Notes: generated from the sequence alone by a model not told the origin. DNA of 10,118 bases from JAVBTT01 sp031550325 (GCA_031550325.1 JAVBOR010000021.1:1-10118); one strand, 5' to 3'; numbered from the stretch's first letter, positions 1-7,841 are shown. Translations and numbers: made by a program.

Positions 1-46
1 GAATGAGGCTTGACAGGCGAAAAAAATTAGAACCACAACTCTTTCA

Positions 47-59
47 CGGATTCACTCCG
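47..59 (-). repeat. Palindromic repeat core, copy 1
   Basis: On the minus strand this reads CGGAGTGAATCCG. Including its flanking arms (41-65), it matches 9627-9651 on the plus strand at 24 of 25 positions; the only difference is G versus A in the loop. Outside the 25 nt the flanks differ, as expected for a dispersed palindromic element rather than a larger duplication. Confidence 0.75.
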
Positions 60-141
60 GGAAAGTCACCCAATGCGCGTCTTCACAAAGACGCGTTCCT
101 GCTCCCGTTTGTAGACAAATCGAAGGTTTGTCTGCAGTCTC

Positions 142-180
142 CACAACGCTCCCCCGGAGTGAATCCGGGGGAGCGTTGTG
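142..180 (-). terminator. Strong hairpin after ftsH, candidate operon terminator
   Basis: A perfect 17-bp inverted repeat with a 5-nt loop begins 30 nt past the ftsH stop codon on the transcribed strand. It would form a very stable RNA hairpin at the end of the operon. There is no T-run directly after it on either strand, so it is not a textbook intrinsic terminator. It may instead protect the mRNA 3' end or be a copy of the local palindromic repeat. The position favours a role in ending or stabilising the operon transcript. Confidence 0.45.
155..167 (+). repeat. Palindromic repeat core, copy 2
   Basis: CGGAGTGAATCCG forms the apex of the 17-bp hairpin at 142-180. The core is the same as in copies 1 and 3, but the outer stem (CACAACGCTCCC and its complement) is different. 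The loop and inner stem are conserved while the outer stem varies but stays fully paired. This is the usual pattern of palindromic repeat families. Confidence 0.7.
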
Positions 181-210
181 ATTATCTGTTCAGGTGACTT
201 CACAGCGCCG

Positions 211-2058
211 TCAGTCCGTGTCGGGAATGGATTCGGGAGGCGCAGCCTCCTTGGCGAAGAAAGTCTCAAACTCATGGCTGTCCATGGTCTCATGCTCCAG
301 AAGATACTCGGCCACGTCGGTCAGCACCTTGGTGTTGGCTGCCAGAATCGCCTCGCAGCGGTCGTACGCCGTGTCCATAATTACCTTGATCTCTCTGTCG
401 ATGAGTGCGGCGACCTCCTCGGAGTAGTTGCGCGTGTGGCCGTAATCCCGGCCAAGGAAGACCTCTTCATGCTCGTTTCCAAAGTTGATGGGGCCGAGAC
501 GCTCGCTCATGCCGTACTGCGTGACCATCGCCCGCGCAAGGTTCGTGGCGCGCTGAATATCGTTGGACGCGCCTGTGGAAATGTCGTCAAGCATGAGTTT
601 TTCGGCCACGCGACCGCCCAGGAAGCTGACAAGCTCATCCAGCATTTCGTTCTTGCTGCGGTAGCTCTTGTCTTCTTTGGGCAGGGAGATGGTCATTCCG
701 CCCATCATTCCGCGCGGAATGATGGAAATCTGGTGAACCGGATCGGCGTTGGGCAGGTATTTGCTGACCACGGCGTGTCCGGCCTCGTGGAACGCGGTCA
801 GGCGGCGCTCGACAGCCGAAATGACGCGCGAGCGCTTTTCGGGGCCGGCGATCACCTTAATCATCGCGTCGTGCATCTCGTCCATTCCGACAGCCTTTTT
901 CCCGTGGCGCGCAGCGAGAAGCGCCGCTTCATTGAGCAGATTTTCCAGGTCCGCGCCCGTGAAGCCCGGCGTCATCTTGGAGATGACGGTCAAGTCGACC
1001 GTCTCGTCAAGCGGCTTGTTCTTGGCGTGCAGGCGCAGAATGGCCTCGCGGCCGCGGATGTCAGGCCTGCCGATATAGACCTCGCGGTCAAATCGTCCGG
1101 GGCGCAGCAGAGCGGGGTCAAGGATGTCAGGCCTGTTGGTGGCTGCGATGATGATCACGCCTTCGTTGGAGCCGAAGCCGTCCATTTCGACAAGAAGCTG
1201 ATTTAAGGTCTGCTCGCGCTCATCGTGTCCGCCGCCCATGCCAGCGCCGCGATGGCGGCCGACCGCGTCGATTTCGTCGATAAAGATGATGCAGGGCTGG
1301 GCCTTCTTGGCCTCCTCAAACAAGTTGCGCACGCGCGACGCGCCCACGCCGACATAGAGCTCAACAAAGTCCGAGCCCGAGATGGACAAAAACTGGACGC
1401 CGGCCTCGCCTGCCACGGCCTTGGCCAGTAGGGTCTTGCCGGTGCCCGGAGGGCCGACGAGCAAAACGCCCTTGGGGATGCGCGCGCCGATCTCAACAAA
1501 GCGGCGCGGGTTTTTCAAAAACTCCACGATCTCCTGGAGCTCTTCTTTTTCCTCGTCCGCGCCCTCGACGTCGGCAAACGTGATCTTCTTCTTTTCGTCG
1601 GACGCCACCTTATAGTGGGCGCGCTTGAAGCTCATGGCCTTGGCATCGCCTCCGCCCGAGCGGTTAAACATAAAGTACCACAGGCCGATGAACACAATGA
1701 TGACGAAGACATAGGGCAAAATGACCATCCACCAGGGAGGGACAAATCCCAATTTGTAGGTGTAGCCCACAATGACGTTTTTGTCAGCCTGCTGCAAAAC
1801 GAGGTCGTTGACGTCCTCGCGAAAATAATCCACACTGAAAAGCTTGTGCTCCCGAACCTCGCCGGTGTACAAGGTATACGTCAGAACCGAGCCCTCAATG
1901 ATAAACTCCTTGACGTGCTCTTGCTTAAAGTCGCGGATGACCTCGGAATAGCCCGGCTCGGTCGGCTTCTTGGCGTTTTGCAGAATGACCAGCGTCATCA
2001 CAAGCACCACGAGGATTACAGCGTAAAACGGAACGTCCCGCAGGAGTTTCTTCTTCAA
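211..2058 (-). CDS. ftsH: ATP-dependent zinc metalloprotease FtsH
   Basis: FtsH is a hexameric membrane-anchored AAA+ protease that unfolds and degrades misfolded membrane proteins and short-lived regulators. The 615 residues show the full family layout. There is a membrane segment at about 9-28, an extracytoplasmic domain at 29-105 and a second membrane segment at 107-132. The AAA+ module has Walker A GPPGTGKT (202-209), a pore-loop region around FVELYVGVG (231-239), Walker B IIFIDEID (257-264) and the second region of homology ending LLRPGRFDR (arginines 319 and 322). The peptidase domain has the zinc motif HEAGH (424-428) and a likely third ligand D500. The start is TTG: no in-frame ATG or GTG is near, and the charged MKKK N-terminus leads straight into the first membrane helix. 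The preceding AAAGGGTG is a weak ribosome binding site, which may lower output. It is the last gene of the operon, 105 nt after hpt. Nothing appears broken. Confidence 0.97.
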   Translation of the reverse strand: MKKKLLRDVPFYAVILVVLVMTLVILQNAKKPTEPGYSEVIRDFKQEHVKEFIIEGSVLTYTLYTGEVREHKLFSVDYFREDVNDLVLQQADKNVIVGYTYKLGFVPPWWMVILPYVFVIIVFIGLWYFMFNRSGGGDAKAMSFKRAHYKVASDEKKKITFADVEGADEEKEELQEIVEFLKNPRRFVEIGARIPKGVLLVGPPGTGKTLLAKAVAGEAGVQFLSISGSDFVELYVGVGASRVRNLFEEAKKAQPCIIFIDEIDAVGRHRGAGMGGGHDEREQTLNQLLVEMDGFGSNEGVIIIAATNRPDILDPALLRPGRFDREVYIGRPDIRGREAILRLHAKNKPLDETVDLTVISKMTPGFTGADLENLLNEAALLAARHGKKAVGMDEMHDAMIKVIAGPEKRSRVISAVERRLTAFHEAGHAVVSKYLPNADPVHQISIIPRGMMGGMTISLPKEDKSYRSKNEMLDELVSFLGGRVAEKLMLDDISTGASNDIQRATNLARAMVTQYGMSERLGPINFGNEHEEVFLGRDYGHTRNYSEEVAALIDREIKVIMDTAYDRCEAILAANTKVLTDVAEYLLEHETMDSHEFETFFAKEAAPPESIPDTD

Positions 2059-2097
2059 TCGATCACACCCTTTGCTGGAGTTATTGTCTTTGGTAAA

Positions 2098-2155
2098 GGC
2101 CGGCGCCGGCCTCCGGGAAGCAGGGCACAGGACGCCTTTTGCGGCGCGAAGCCCT
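2098..2155 (-). other. Structured spacer between hpt and ftsH
   Basis: The only sizeable gap in the operon (2059-2163) contains a perfect 14-bp GC palindrome, GGCCGGCGCCGGCC (2098-2111). Next to it is a two-part stem: AGGGC (2122-2126) with GCCCT (2151-2155), enclosing CGCC (2133-2136) with GGCG (2143-2146). No T-run follows on the transcribed strand, and I see no convincing promoter. It could be an RNA processing or stabilising element that sets ftsH expression apart from the upstream genes. The structure is seen; the role is inference. Confidence 0.4.
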
Positions 2156-2163
2156 CGGCGAAG

Positions 2164-2700
2164 CTATGCGTATACGTGCCGCGCGAGAACGCCGATATAC
2201 GGAAGATTTCGGTACTGTTCGTTGTAGTCCAGCCCATACCCGACCACAAACTCATCGGGAATGGAGAAACAGCAATAATTCGGCGTAATGGGAACGCGCC
2301 GGCGGGCTGGTTTGTCGAGCAGCGTGCACAAACGAACCGAGGCGGGCTTGTGCACCACCATTAGATTCATAATATAGCTCAACGTCATGCCGCTGTCAAG
2401 GATATCCTCAACAATCAGGACGTCTTTATTCTCGATCGGCATGTCCAAATCTTTCAGAATTTTAACGGCGCCCGTGGACGTGGTGTTTTTCCCATAGGAG
2501 GAGACAGCCAAAAAGTCAATGGCGCACCGAACTCGGATGGCGCGCATCAGATCGGCCATAAACACCACAGAGCCTTTCAGGACGCTGACCAGGACGAGAT
2601 CTTTGCCCGCGTAATCCTCGTTGATGCGCTGCGCGATGTCGTCTATCTTTTGTTGGATCTCCTCGGCGGTCAGCAGAACGCGCTCCAGATCCCCCATCAT
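2164..2700 (-). CDS. hpt: Hypoxanthine (guanine) phosphoribosyltransferase
   Basis: This purine-salvage enzyme converts hypoxanthine or guanine plus PRPP to IMP or GMP in the cytoplasm. The 178-residue product has the usual bacterial length. The PRPP-binding signature is VLIVEDILDSGMT (94-106). The early loop LVSVLKGS (37-44), the SSYG flexible-loop segment (67-70), and the base-binding and C-terminal region with DEFVVGYGLDYNEQYRNLPYIG-type residues (149-170) are also family hallmarks. The start ATG overlaps the tilS stop by 4 nt (ATGA), with AGGAG 9 nt upstream. A second in-frame ATG follows immediately, so the true start may be residue 2. The tilS-hpt-ftsH order is typical of Firmicutes. 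In Bacillus these neighbours are also functionally linked, with TilS and HprT reported to activate ftsH transcription; whether that applies here is not shown. Confidence 0.96.
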   Translation of the reverse strand: MMGDLERVLLTAEEIQQKIDDIAQRINEDYAGKDLVLVSVLKGSVVFMADLMRAIRVRCAIDFLAVSSYGKNTTSTGAVKILKDLDMPIENKDVLIVEDILDSGMTLSYIMNLMVVHKPASVRLCTLLDKPARRRVPITPNYCCFSIPDEFVVGYGLDYNEQYRNLPYIGVLARHVYA

Positions 2701-3992
2701 ATGGGCTCACTCCTCACGGTAATTTTCAGCGCCGGGCTGCCTTCTTGCGCGACGCGCGAACGATCTACACCAAAGCCGCAGACGGCCACGACGCCGAGGT
2801 CGTCTGCCAAAACGGGGACACTGTCCCTCAAATGCACGGGAATCTTTTCCTCAATAAACAGCTTTTTCAGGGTTTTCGATCCACTGCGTCCGCAAAGGGC
2901 GATGGTATCGCCGGGCTGACGCGAGCGCACCGTGAGATCTCCCTGTATTGTATCAGCATTGATCAAAAAGGTATTGAACGATTTGTGAACATTCTCCCCG
3001 TCGGGAGAGGCTTCCTCCCGCAAAAGGGTCACCGACTGCCGGGATGTGAGCAGGGCGGCCGGGCCGAGAATCAGCAGGTCGTATTTCCGACGCGCGACAA
3101 AGCCCTGCGGCAGGTCAAGCCCGGCGTGCGGGCTCTCGCTCTGACAGAGCGAAAGCATGGAGATCAGGTGGTCGTAAGAAAGCGCAAACAGGCCCGAGGA
3201 CTCCGCCATGGCGCGGCAGACGCGAAGGCCGAGCGCGGGATGGAGCGAGGCCAGTTCGGCGCAGGGAAACGAGACGCCCTCGGGGCAGCTCTCAGCCTGC
3301 AGCATGGCCTGGGCGGTGAGGCCCGAAAGAAAATCCTCCTCCTGCCTGAGAAGGCTTGTGGTCTGACAGACGGCTGCTTCCAGGCGGGGGTTGAACTCGC
3401 GCAGCACGGGGATGACGTCGTGGCGCAGACGGTTGCGCCGAAAGCTTGTGTCGGCGTTGGACGCGTCCTCCACATAGCCGAGCGAGCGCCCGGCCAGATA
3501 GTCCAGCACCTGGGCGCGCGTGACGCCGAGCATGGGCCTGACCATGACACCCCTTTGAGGCGGGATTCCACGCAGTCCGGCCACGCCGGAGCCGCGCGCG
3601 AGGTTGAGCAGCACGGTTTCGACGTTGTCGTTGGCCGTGTGCGCCGTGACGATGATCTGGGCGTCGGCCTGCTGCGCTGCGCTGAACAGAAACTCATAGC
3701 GCAGCGACCGCGCCGTGGCCTCAAGACCTGTACCCGTGAACTTGGCCTCATGGGCGACGTCGGCGGTGCCAAAAAAGCAGGGGATGCCGCGTGATGAGCA
3801 AAACGCGCGCACATGCTGTTCGTCATCGTCCGCCTCGGCGCGCAGGCGGTGATTAAAATGCCCCGCGGCGACCATTTCCAGTTCGCCGCTCAGACGCTTT
3901 TGCCAAAGATAGTCCAGAAGCGCCGTTGAGTCAGCGCCGCCGGAAAACGCGACCAAAAGACGCCGCGCGTCGGGCAGTTTCAAATTATTCAT
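2697..3992 (-). CDS. tilS: tRNA(Ile)-lysidine synthetase TilS
   Basis: TilS ligates lysine to C34 of tRNA-Ile(CAU) using ATP. The tRNA then reads AUA as isoleucine and is charged correctly, so the enzyme is normally essential. The chosen start gives 431 residues. The N-terminal PP-loop ATPase signature is SGGADS (17-22). It is followed by GHFNHRLR (44-51), the TAHTANDNVET metal/ATP segment (116-126), RGIPP (141-145) and the RRNRLRHDVIPVL segment (185-197) typical of TilS. The C-terminal domain includes SGSKTLKKLFIEEKIP (370-385). The frame stays open upstream to 4178, but that stretch lies inside dnaB and has no TilS similarity. ATG at 3992 has a well-placed GGAGG. It overlaps the dnaB stop by 8 nt and the hpt start by 4 nt, suggesting translational coupling. 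Confidence 0.95.
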   Translation of the reverse strand: MNNLKLPDARRLLVAFSGGADSTALLDYLWQKRLSGELEMVAAGHFNHRLRAEADDDEQHVRAFCSSRGIPCFFGTADVAHEAKFTGTGLEATARSLRYEFLFSAAQQADAQIIVTAHTANDNVETVLLNLARGSGVAGLRGIPPQRGVMVRPMLGVTRAQVLDYLAGRSLGYVEDASNADTSFRRNRLRHDVIPVLREFNPRLEAAVCQTTSLLRQEEDFLSGLTAQAMLQAESCPEGVSFPCAELASLHPALGLRVCRAMAESSGLFALSYDHLISMLSLCQSESPHAGLDLPQGFVARRKYDLLILGPAALLTSRQSVTLLREEASPDGENVHKSFNTFLINADTIQGDLTVRSRQPGDTIALCGRSGSKTLKKLFIEEKIPVHLRDSVPVLADDLGVVAVCGFGVDRSRVAQEGSPALKITVRSEPI

Positions 3993-5316
3993 GTTGGCCC
4001 TCCTGTCTCCATTCCTGGGCAAAACGGGTGTATTGGCCCTCCCAAAGCAAGTCGACCTCGCCGGTTTCGCCGTGGCGGTTTTTGCCGATGATGACCTGGG
4101 CGAGGTTGTGCTCGGTGGACTCCTCGTTGTAGTAGTCATCCCGGTGCAGAAACAGCACGACGTCGGCGTCCTGCTCAATGGCGCCGGACTCGCGCAGATC
4201 GCTCAGCACGGGCTTTTTGCCGCGCTTGGCAGTTTCACGCGAAAGCTGGGACAGGCAGACGACCGGGACGTCGAGCTCCTTGGCCATGATCTTCAGCGAA
4301 CGCGAGATGTCGCCGACCTCGGTTGTGCGGTTGTCAAACCGTTTCCCCGGCGTGCCCTGCATCAGCTGCAGATAGTCCACGACAATCATGCCCAGATTGG
4401 TCACGCGCCGGCACTTGGCTTTGATTTCAGCCACTGAAATGGCCGGGTTGTCGTCAAAAAGAAGCGCCACATTGGAAAGCGCAGCCGCAGCCGCGCCGAC
4501 CTTTGACCAGTCCTGCGGGCTGAGCGCGCCAGTCAGCAGAACATTGGAGTCCACGGAGGCCTCGGTGGACAGCAGACGCTTGACGAGCTGCTCCCTGGAC
4601 ATTTCAAGTGAGAAAAACACCACGGTCTTGCCCGACGAGCGCGTGGCGTGCAGCGCGATGTTGAGCGCGATGGAGGTCTTTCCCATGCCGGGGCGGGAGG
4701 CGAGAATGATCAGGTTGGAGTTGATCAGGCCGCCGATCTTGAGGTCGACGGAGGGAAACCCGGTCGAAAGCCCCGGCAGGCGTCCGCCGGCTTCGCTGAG
4801 CTCCTTGATCTGCCGGTATACGTCGACGAGCACGACGGGGATCTTGTACAGATCCTGCGAGCTGCGGCCCTGGCGAATGTCGTAAATGCGCTGTTCGGCG
4901 CTGTCCAGGACGGCGTGCGCCTCCACGGCGGGCTCCAGCGCGAGCGCCTGAATGTCTCCCGCGACCTGCGCCACCTGACGCAAAATGCTCTGCTCGCGGA
5001 CAATGGAGGAGTATTGCCGGACATGCGCTGCTGTCGGCGTGGCGTCAAGCAGCCTGCCGACATATTCGCGCGAGGTGGTTTCGTCATAGACGCCGCGCAC
5101 CCGCATGCGTCCAAGCACCGTGACCGGGTCGACGACGTCACCGGCCAAAAACATCTCGTAAATCGTCTCAAAGATGTCCCTGTGCGCGGGCAGATAAAAA
5201 TCGCCGCTTTGCAGCAGCTCAATCGCGTCGGGAATGCAGCGGCTGTCCAGCAGCATCGATCCGACAACGGCCTGTTCGGCCTCCAGACTGTGAGGCAGTC
5301 GCCTTAGTTCATCCAT
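3985..5316 (-). CDS. dnaB: Replicative DNA helicase DnaB
   Basis: DnaB is the hexameric 5'-3' helicase that unwinds DNA at the replication fork and recruits primase (the gene is called dnaC in Bacillus). The 443 residues match the usual Firmicutes length and carry no intein. The N-terminal primase-interacting domain (about 1-100) begins with LPHSLEAEQAVVGSML (7-22). A linker leads to the RecA-like domain with STGFPSVD (184-191), Walker A ASRPGMGKT (206-214), FFSLEMS (234-240), Walker B MIVVDYLQLM (310-319), QLSR (357-360), DLRESGAIEQDAD (373-385) and the KNRHGETG arginine-finger motif (412-419). The start ATG lies 5 nt after the rplI stop, with a modest GAGTAGGA ribosome binding site, consistent with coupling to rplI. 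The stop overlaps tilS. The gdpP-rplI-dnaB order is conserved in Firmicutes. Confidence 0.97.
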   Translation of the reverse strand: MDELRRLPHSLEAEQAVVGSMLLDSRCIPDAIELLQSGDFYLPAHRDIFETIYEMFLAGDVVDPVTVLGRMRVRGVYDETTSREYVGRLLDATPTAAHVRQYSSIVREQSILRQVAQVAGDIQALALEPAVEAHAVLDSAEQRIYDIRQGRSSQDLYKIPVVLVDVYRQIKELSEAGGRLPGLSTGFPSVDLKIGGLINSNLIILASRPGMGKTSIALNIALHATRSSGKTVVFFSLEMSREQLVKRLLSTEASVDSNVLLTGALSPQDWSKVGAAAAALSNVALLFDDNPAISVAEIKAKCRRVTNLGMIVVDYLQLMQGTPGKRFDNRTTEVGDISRSLKIMAKELDVPVVCLSQLSRETAKRGKKPVLSDLRESGAIEQDADVVLFLHRDDYYNEESTEHNLAQVIIGKNRHGETGEVDLLWEGQYTRFAQEWRQEGQHE

Positions 5317-5321
5317 GTATC

Positions 5322-5765
5322 CTACTCGCCGACTTCAACAGTCAGTACGGCGGACACCTCGTGGCCGAGCTTGGCCTTGAGCGTGTACACCCCGTACTGC
5401 TTGATGGGCTCGGGCATGACAAGACTGCGCCGGTCAAGCTCGACGCCGAACTGCGCCCGAAGCGCCTCGGCAATTTCGGTTGACGTCACTGCGCCGAACA
5501 GACGCCCGCTTGAGCCAGCTTTGGCGTGAATCACCACATGGCAGGTCTTCAGCGCCTCAGCCGCCCCGCGGGCCAGCTCAATCTCGTGCGCAATGTGTTC
5601 AGCCTTTGCCTTCTCCTTGAGCTTATATGTGTTCAGCGCGTCGGTCGTGGCTTCCATCGCCAACTTGCGGGGGAACAGGTAGTTGCGGGCGTACCCGTCC
5701 GAAATGGAGACGAGGTCGCCTTTTTTGCCCTGTCCCGAAACGTCCTGCAGTAAAATCACTTTCAT
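5322..5765 (-). CDS. rplI: 50S ribosomal protein L9
   Basis: L9 binds 23S rRNA near the base of the L1 stalk and helps maintain reading frame. The 147-residue protein has the normal length. The N-terminal RNA-binding domain starts MKVILLQDVSGQGKKGD and contains the signature VSISDGYARNYLFPRKLA (20-37). A charged connecting helix (about 40-75) leads to the C-terminal domain with GSSGRLFGAVTSTEIAEAL (84-102). The start has a clear GGGAGG about 7 nt upstream. It lies 17 nt after gdpP and 5 nt before dnaB. Confidence 0.97.
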   Translation of the reverse strand: MKVILLQDVSGQGKKGDLVSISDGYARNYLFPRKLAMEATTDALNTYKLKEKAKAEHIAHEIELARGAAEALKTCHVVIHAKAGSSGRLFGAVTSTEIAEALRAQFGVELDRRSLVMPEPIKQYGVYTLKAKLGHEVSAVLTVEVGE

Positions 5766-5782
5766 GGTGGTCCCTCCCGGCG

Positions 5783-7777
5783 TTATGCTTCAATGTAATT
5801 TTCCTGGCAATAGAGTTCTATCGCGGCGGCAAGCTTTTGAACGGCCTCCTGGAGAGTGGCGTTCCTGATCTGCGCGCCAGCAATGGTCTGATGGCCGCCG
5901 CCGCCAAGCTTTTCGCAAATCATCTGCACGTTGATCCCGCCCAGACTGCGCGCCGACAGCATGATCTGCCCTTCTGTGGGAAACAGGACAAACGATGCGC
6001 AAATGCCCGAAATGCCCAGCAGATCGTCGGCCGCCTGGGCGGCGATCGTGCGGTCAACCGGCGCGTCAACGGGGGCCACGGCAATATTGCGCCGGATCAC
6101 CTGCGCGTTGCGGACAATGTCGCTGCGCGCCACCGAACTGCCCAGATCAATCTGAAAGAGCTTTTTGACCGAAATGGTGTCAGCGCCGGCGCCGCGCAGA
6201 TAGGACGCTGCCTCAAACGTGCGCACGCCCGTGTGCATCGTGAAGTTTTTCGTGTCGAGCACAATGCCGCTGAGCAGCGCTTCGGCCTCGGTGCGCAGCA
6301 GATCCCCGGGGTCGCAGATATACTGCAAAAGCTCGCAGACCAGCTCGCTTGCCGAGGACGAGTAGGGCTCATGAAAGCTGAGCACCGCGGTGTCGATATA
6401 GACAGCCGAGCGGCGGTGATGGTCGATCACGGCGATCTTGTTGATGGACTGGAGCAGCTGGGAGCTTTCAACAATGTCGGGGCGGTTGCAGTCCACCACA
6501 ATGAGCAGGGTGTTGCCGTCTGCCATGACGATGGCCTCCTGCGGCTCGATAAACACATCGCTGTATTCCTCAAGCTTCTGCAGCCGGCGCACAAGTGCGG
6601 TGGCGACCGTGGTTTCCATGTCAATGACAAAGTGCGCCTTGAGGCCCAGCTTGCGCGCGGCGCACACCAGCCCCGAGGCCGAACCGACGGAGTCCAGGTC
6701 ACAGCCCCGGTGGCTCATGATCAAAATGAGCGAGGAGTCCGCCATGATGCGCGACAAAGCGTTGGCCATCACGCGGCTTTTGACCTTGGTGCGCTTTTCC
6801 AGCCCCTTGGTGCGGCCGCCGTAAAACTCAAAGTTAGTGCGATCCTTCACCACGACCTGATCGCCGCCGCGCGAGAGCGCCATATCGATGGCCATCTGGG
6901 CAAAGGAAAAGCCCTCGGCAAGGTTTTGGTTATTTTTGCCCACACCGATGGAAACAGAAGCCGCCACCCCGTCTGCGCCTTTGACGCTGCGCACCGACTC
7001 CAGCACGGCGAACTTGCCCTCGATAAACTGGCGCAAAAAGCGCTCTTCAAACAAAAAGAGGTATTTGTCGCGGTCGAACTTGCGCAAAATGCCGCCGGCC
7101 GGCCGCGCCCAGGCCGACACATGCTCGTCGATCGCGGCCAAAAAACTCGACTTTTGGGAGTCAGAGGTGTTTTTCAGGCATTCGTCGTAGTTGTCCAGCA
7201 GCACCACCGCCACGACAAGCCTCGAGAGCGCGCGCTCCCGCTGCAGCGAGACAAGTTCCGTGCAGTCCACCCACACAAGGGAGGCCAGGAGGGCGTTGCG
7301 CGGCTCGGAGTGCATGACGGTGCCGCGCACCTTGTAAAGCCTTCCGCCAAGCGGGACGTCCTGGGGGCACTCCTCATGACCCTCTATGAGCCACTTGGTG
7401 GAAAAGCCCGGCACCAGCGCCGACAGGGAGGTGTCCAGGATGTGCTCGCGATGGTCGGTGATGGCGCGAAAGGAGTCGTTGCCCCAGACGATAATTCCCG
7501 ATTCCAGGCGAATGACCACAATGGGCAACGGAAAAGAGATGACATTCTCGCGCGTCGTGCCGCCGACCTGCGCGGTCATTTGGTCGAGATACCGGATTAC
7601 GGTCTTCTGCCGTTTGCGGCCGATGGCCCTGACGATAAAGAACAGCAGGATGATCAGAACAAACTCGGCGGCTGCCACATAATAGTTAAAGTAGGCCGTG
7701 ACGGCCGCAAAAAGGATCAATACAACAAAATACAGGCGGACTCCGGGGTCGAAAAGGCGTAAAACCTGCTTGTGCAT
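5783..7777 (-). CDS. gdpP: Cyclic-di-AMP phosphodiesterase GdpP (DHH family)
   Basis: GdpP hydrolyses the second messenger c-di-AMP to pApA at the membrane, lowering its level and so affecting potassium and osmotic balance and cell-wall stress responses. The 664 residues (Bacillus GdpP is about 660) show two N-terminal membrane helices (about 15-32 and 34-53), a PAS-like domain (about 75-175), a degenerate GGDEF domain (about 180-320; FDRDKYLFL stands where an active GGDEF would be), and the DHH/DHHA1 phosphodiesterase. Metal-site motifs are intact: SHRGCDLDSVGSA (355-367), VVDCNRPD (427-434), IDHHRR (451-456) and GGGGHQ (625-630). The frame is open 66 codons further upstream, but that stretch overlaps the promoter and shows no homology. 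ATG at 7777 has AAGGAGG 6 nt upstream. It is the first gene of the operon; yybS, often found upstream in relatives, is absent here. Confidence 0.95.
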   Translation of the reverse strand: MHKQVLRLFDPGVRLYFVVLILFAAVTAYFNYYVAAAEFVLIILLFFIVRAIGRKRQKTVIRYLDQMTAQVGGTTRENVISFPLPIVVIRLESGIIVWGNDSFRAITDHREHILDTSLSALVPGFSTKWLIEGHEECPQDVPLGGRLYKVRGTVMHSEPRNALLASLVWVDCTELVSLQRERALSRLVVAVVLLDNYDECLKNTSDSQKSSFLAAIDEHVSAWARPAGGILRKFDRDKYLFLFEERFLRQFIEGKFAVLESVRSVKGADGVAASVSIGVGKNNQNLAEGFSFAQMAIDMALSRGGDQVVVKDRTNFEFYGGRTKGLEKRTKVKSRVMANALSRIMADSSLILIMSHRGCDLDSVGSASGLVCAARKLGLKAHFVIDMETTVATALVRRLQKLEEYSDVFIEPQEAIVMADGNTLLIVVDCNRPDIVESSQLLQSINKIAVIDHHRRSAVYIDTAVLSFHEPYSSSASELVCELLQYICDPGDLLRTEAEALLSGIVLDTKNFTMHTGVRTFEAASYLRGAGADTISVKKLFQIDLGSSVARSDIVRNAQVIRRNIAVAPVDAPVDRTIAAQAADDLLGISGICASFVLFPTEGQIMLSARSLGGINVQMICEKLGGGGHQTIAGAQIRNATLQEAVQKLAAAIELYCQENYIEA

Positions 7778-7783
7778 TTCTCT

Positions 7784-7790
7784 CCTCCTT
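7784..7790 (-). promoter_or_regulatory. Strong ribosome binding site of gdpP
   Basis: AAGGAGG on the minus strand, 6 nt before the ATG at 7777. It decides the start in favour of the 664-residue product over the longer open frame reaching 7975. Confidence 0.85.
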
Positions 7791-7812
7791 CCGCAGCCGT
7801 TTGACAAACCGT

Positions 7813-7841
7813 AGTATATCAAAAAATGACTTTGCTGACAA
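7813..7841 (-). promoter_or_regulatory. Promoter of the gdpP-rplI-dnaB-tilS-hpt-ftsH operon
   Basis: On the minus strand, TTGTCA (7836-7841) and TATACT (7813-7818) are separated by exactly 17 nt. The -10 is extended (TGATATACT). Each hexamer matches the sigma-A consensus at 5 of 6 positions. The expected start near 7806 gives a leader of about 30 nt to the gdpP ATG. An odd-length palindrome, GTTTG-T-CAAAC (7799-7809), sits over the predicted start and could be an operator or a chance match. Confidence 0.75.

Larger units (their letters stand above)
41..180. repeat. Cluster of four consecutive hairpins downstream of ftsH
   Basis: No gene is seen in 1-210. The stretch holds four inverted repeats in a row: 41-50/56-65 (one A-G mismatch, 5-nt loop), 76-83/88-95 (CGCGTCTT with loop CACA), 113-119/127-133 (AGACAAA with TTTGTCT) and 142-158/164-180 (perfect 17 bp, 5-nt loop). 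The first and last share the palindromic core CGGAGTGAATCCG in opposite orientations. Read on the minus strand, the array ends in a T7 run at 20-26. It could be a compound terminator region, a structured RNA, or a decayed palindromic mobile repeat. The hairpins are seen directly; their role is inference. Confidence 0.7.

Noticed and set aside
178..1206. 342-codon open frame on the plus strand opposite ftsH
   Set aside because: Shadow frame of the strongly supported ftsH gene, with no family signature and no suitable ribosome binding site.
3993..4178. N-terminal extension of tilS
   Set aside because: The extra 62 residues are read from inside dnaB in another frame and do not resemble TilS; the ATG at 3992 has a good GGAGG and immediately precedes the PP-loop.
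5627..7762. 711-codon open frame on the plus strand
   Set aside because: It lies antisense to gdpP and rplI, has a composition typical of high-GC shadow frames (rich in H, R, G, A, D) and shows no recognisable domain. The opposite strand encodes complete conserved proteins.
7801..7806. TTGACA on the plus strand as a -35 box
   Set aside because: No -10 lies at the proper spacing downstream (AAATGA at 17 nt); it is part of the palindrome around the opposite-strand start site.
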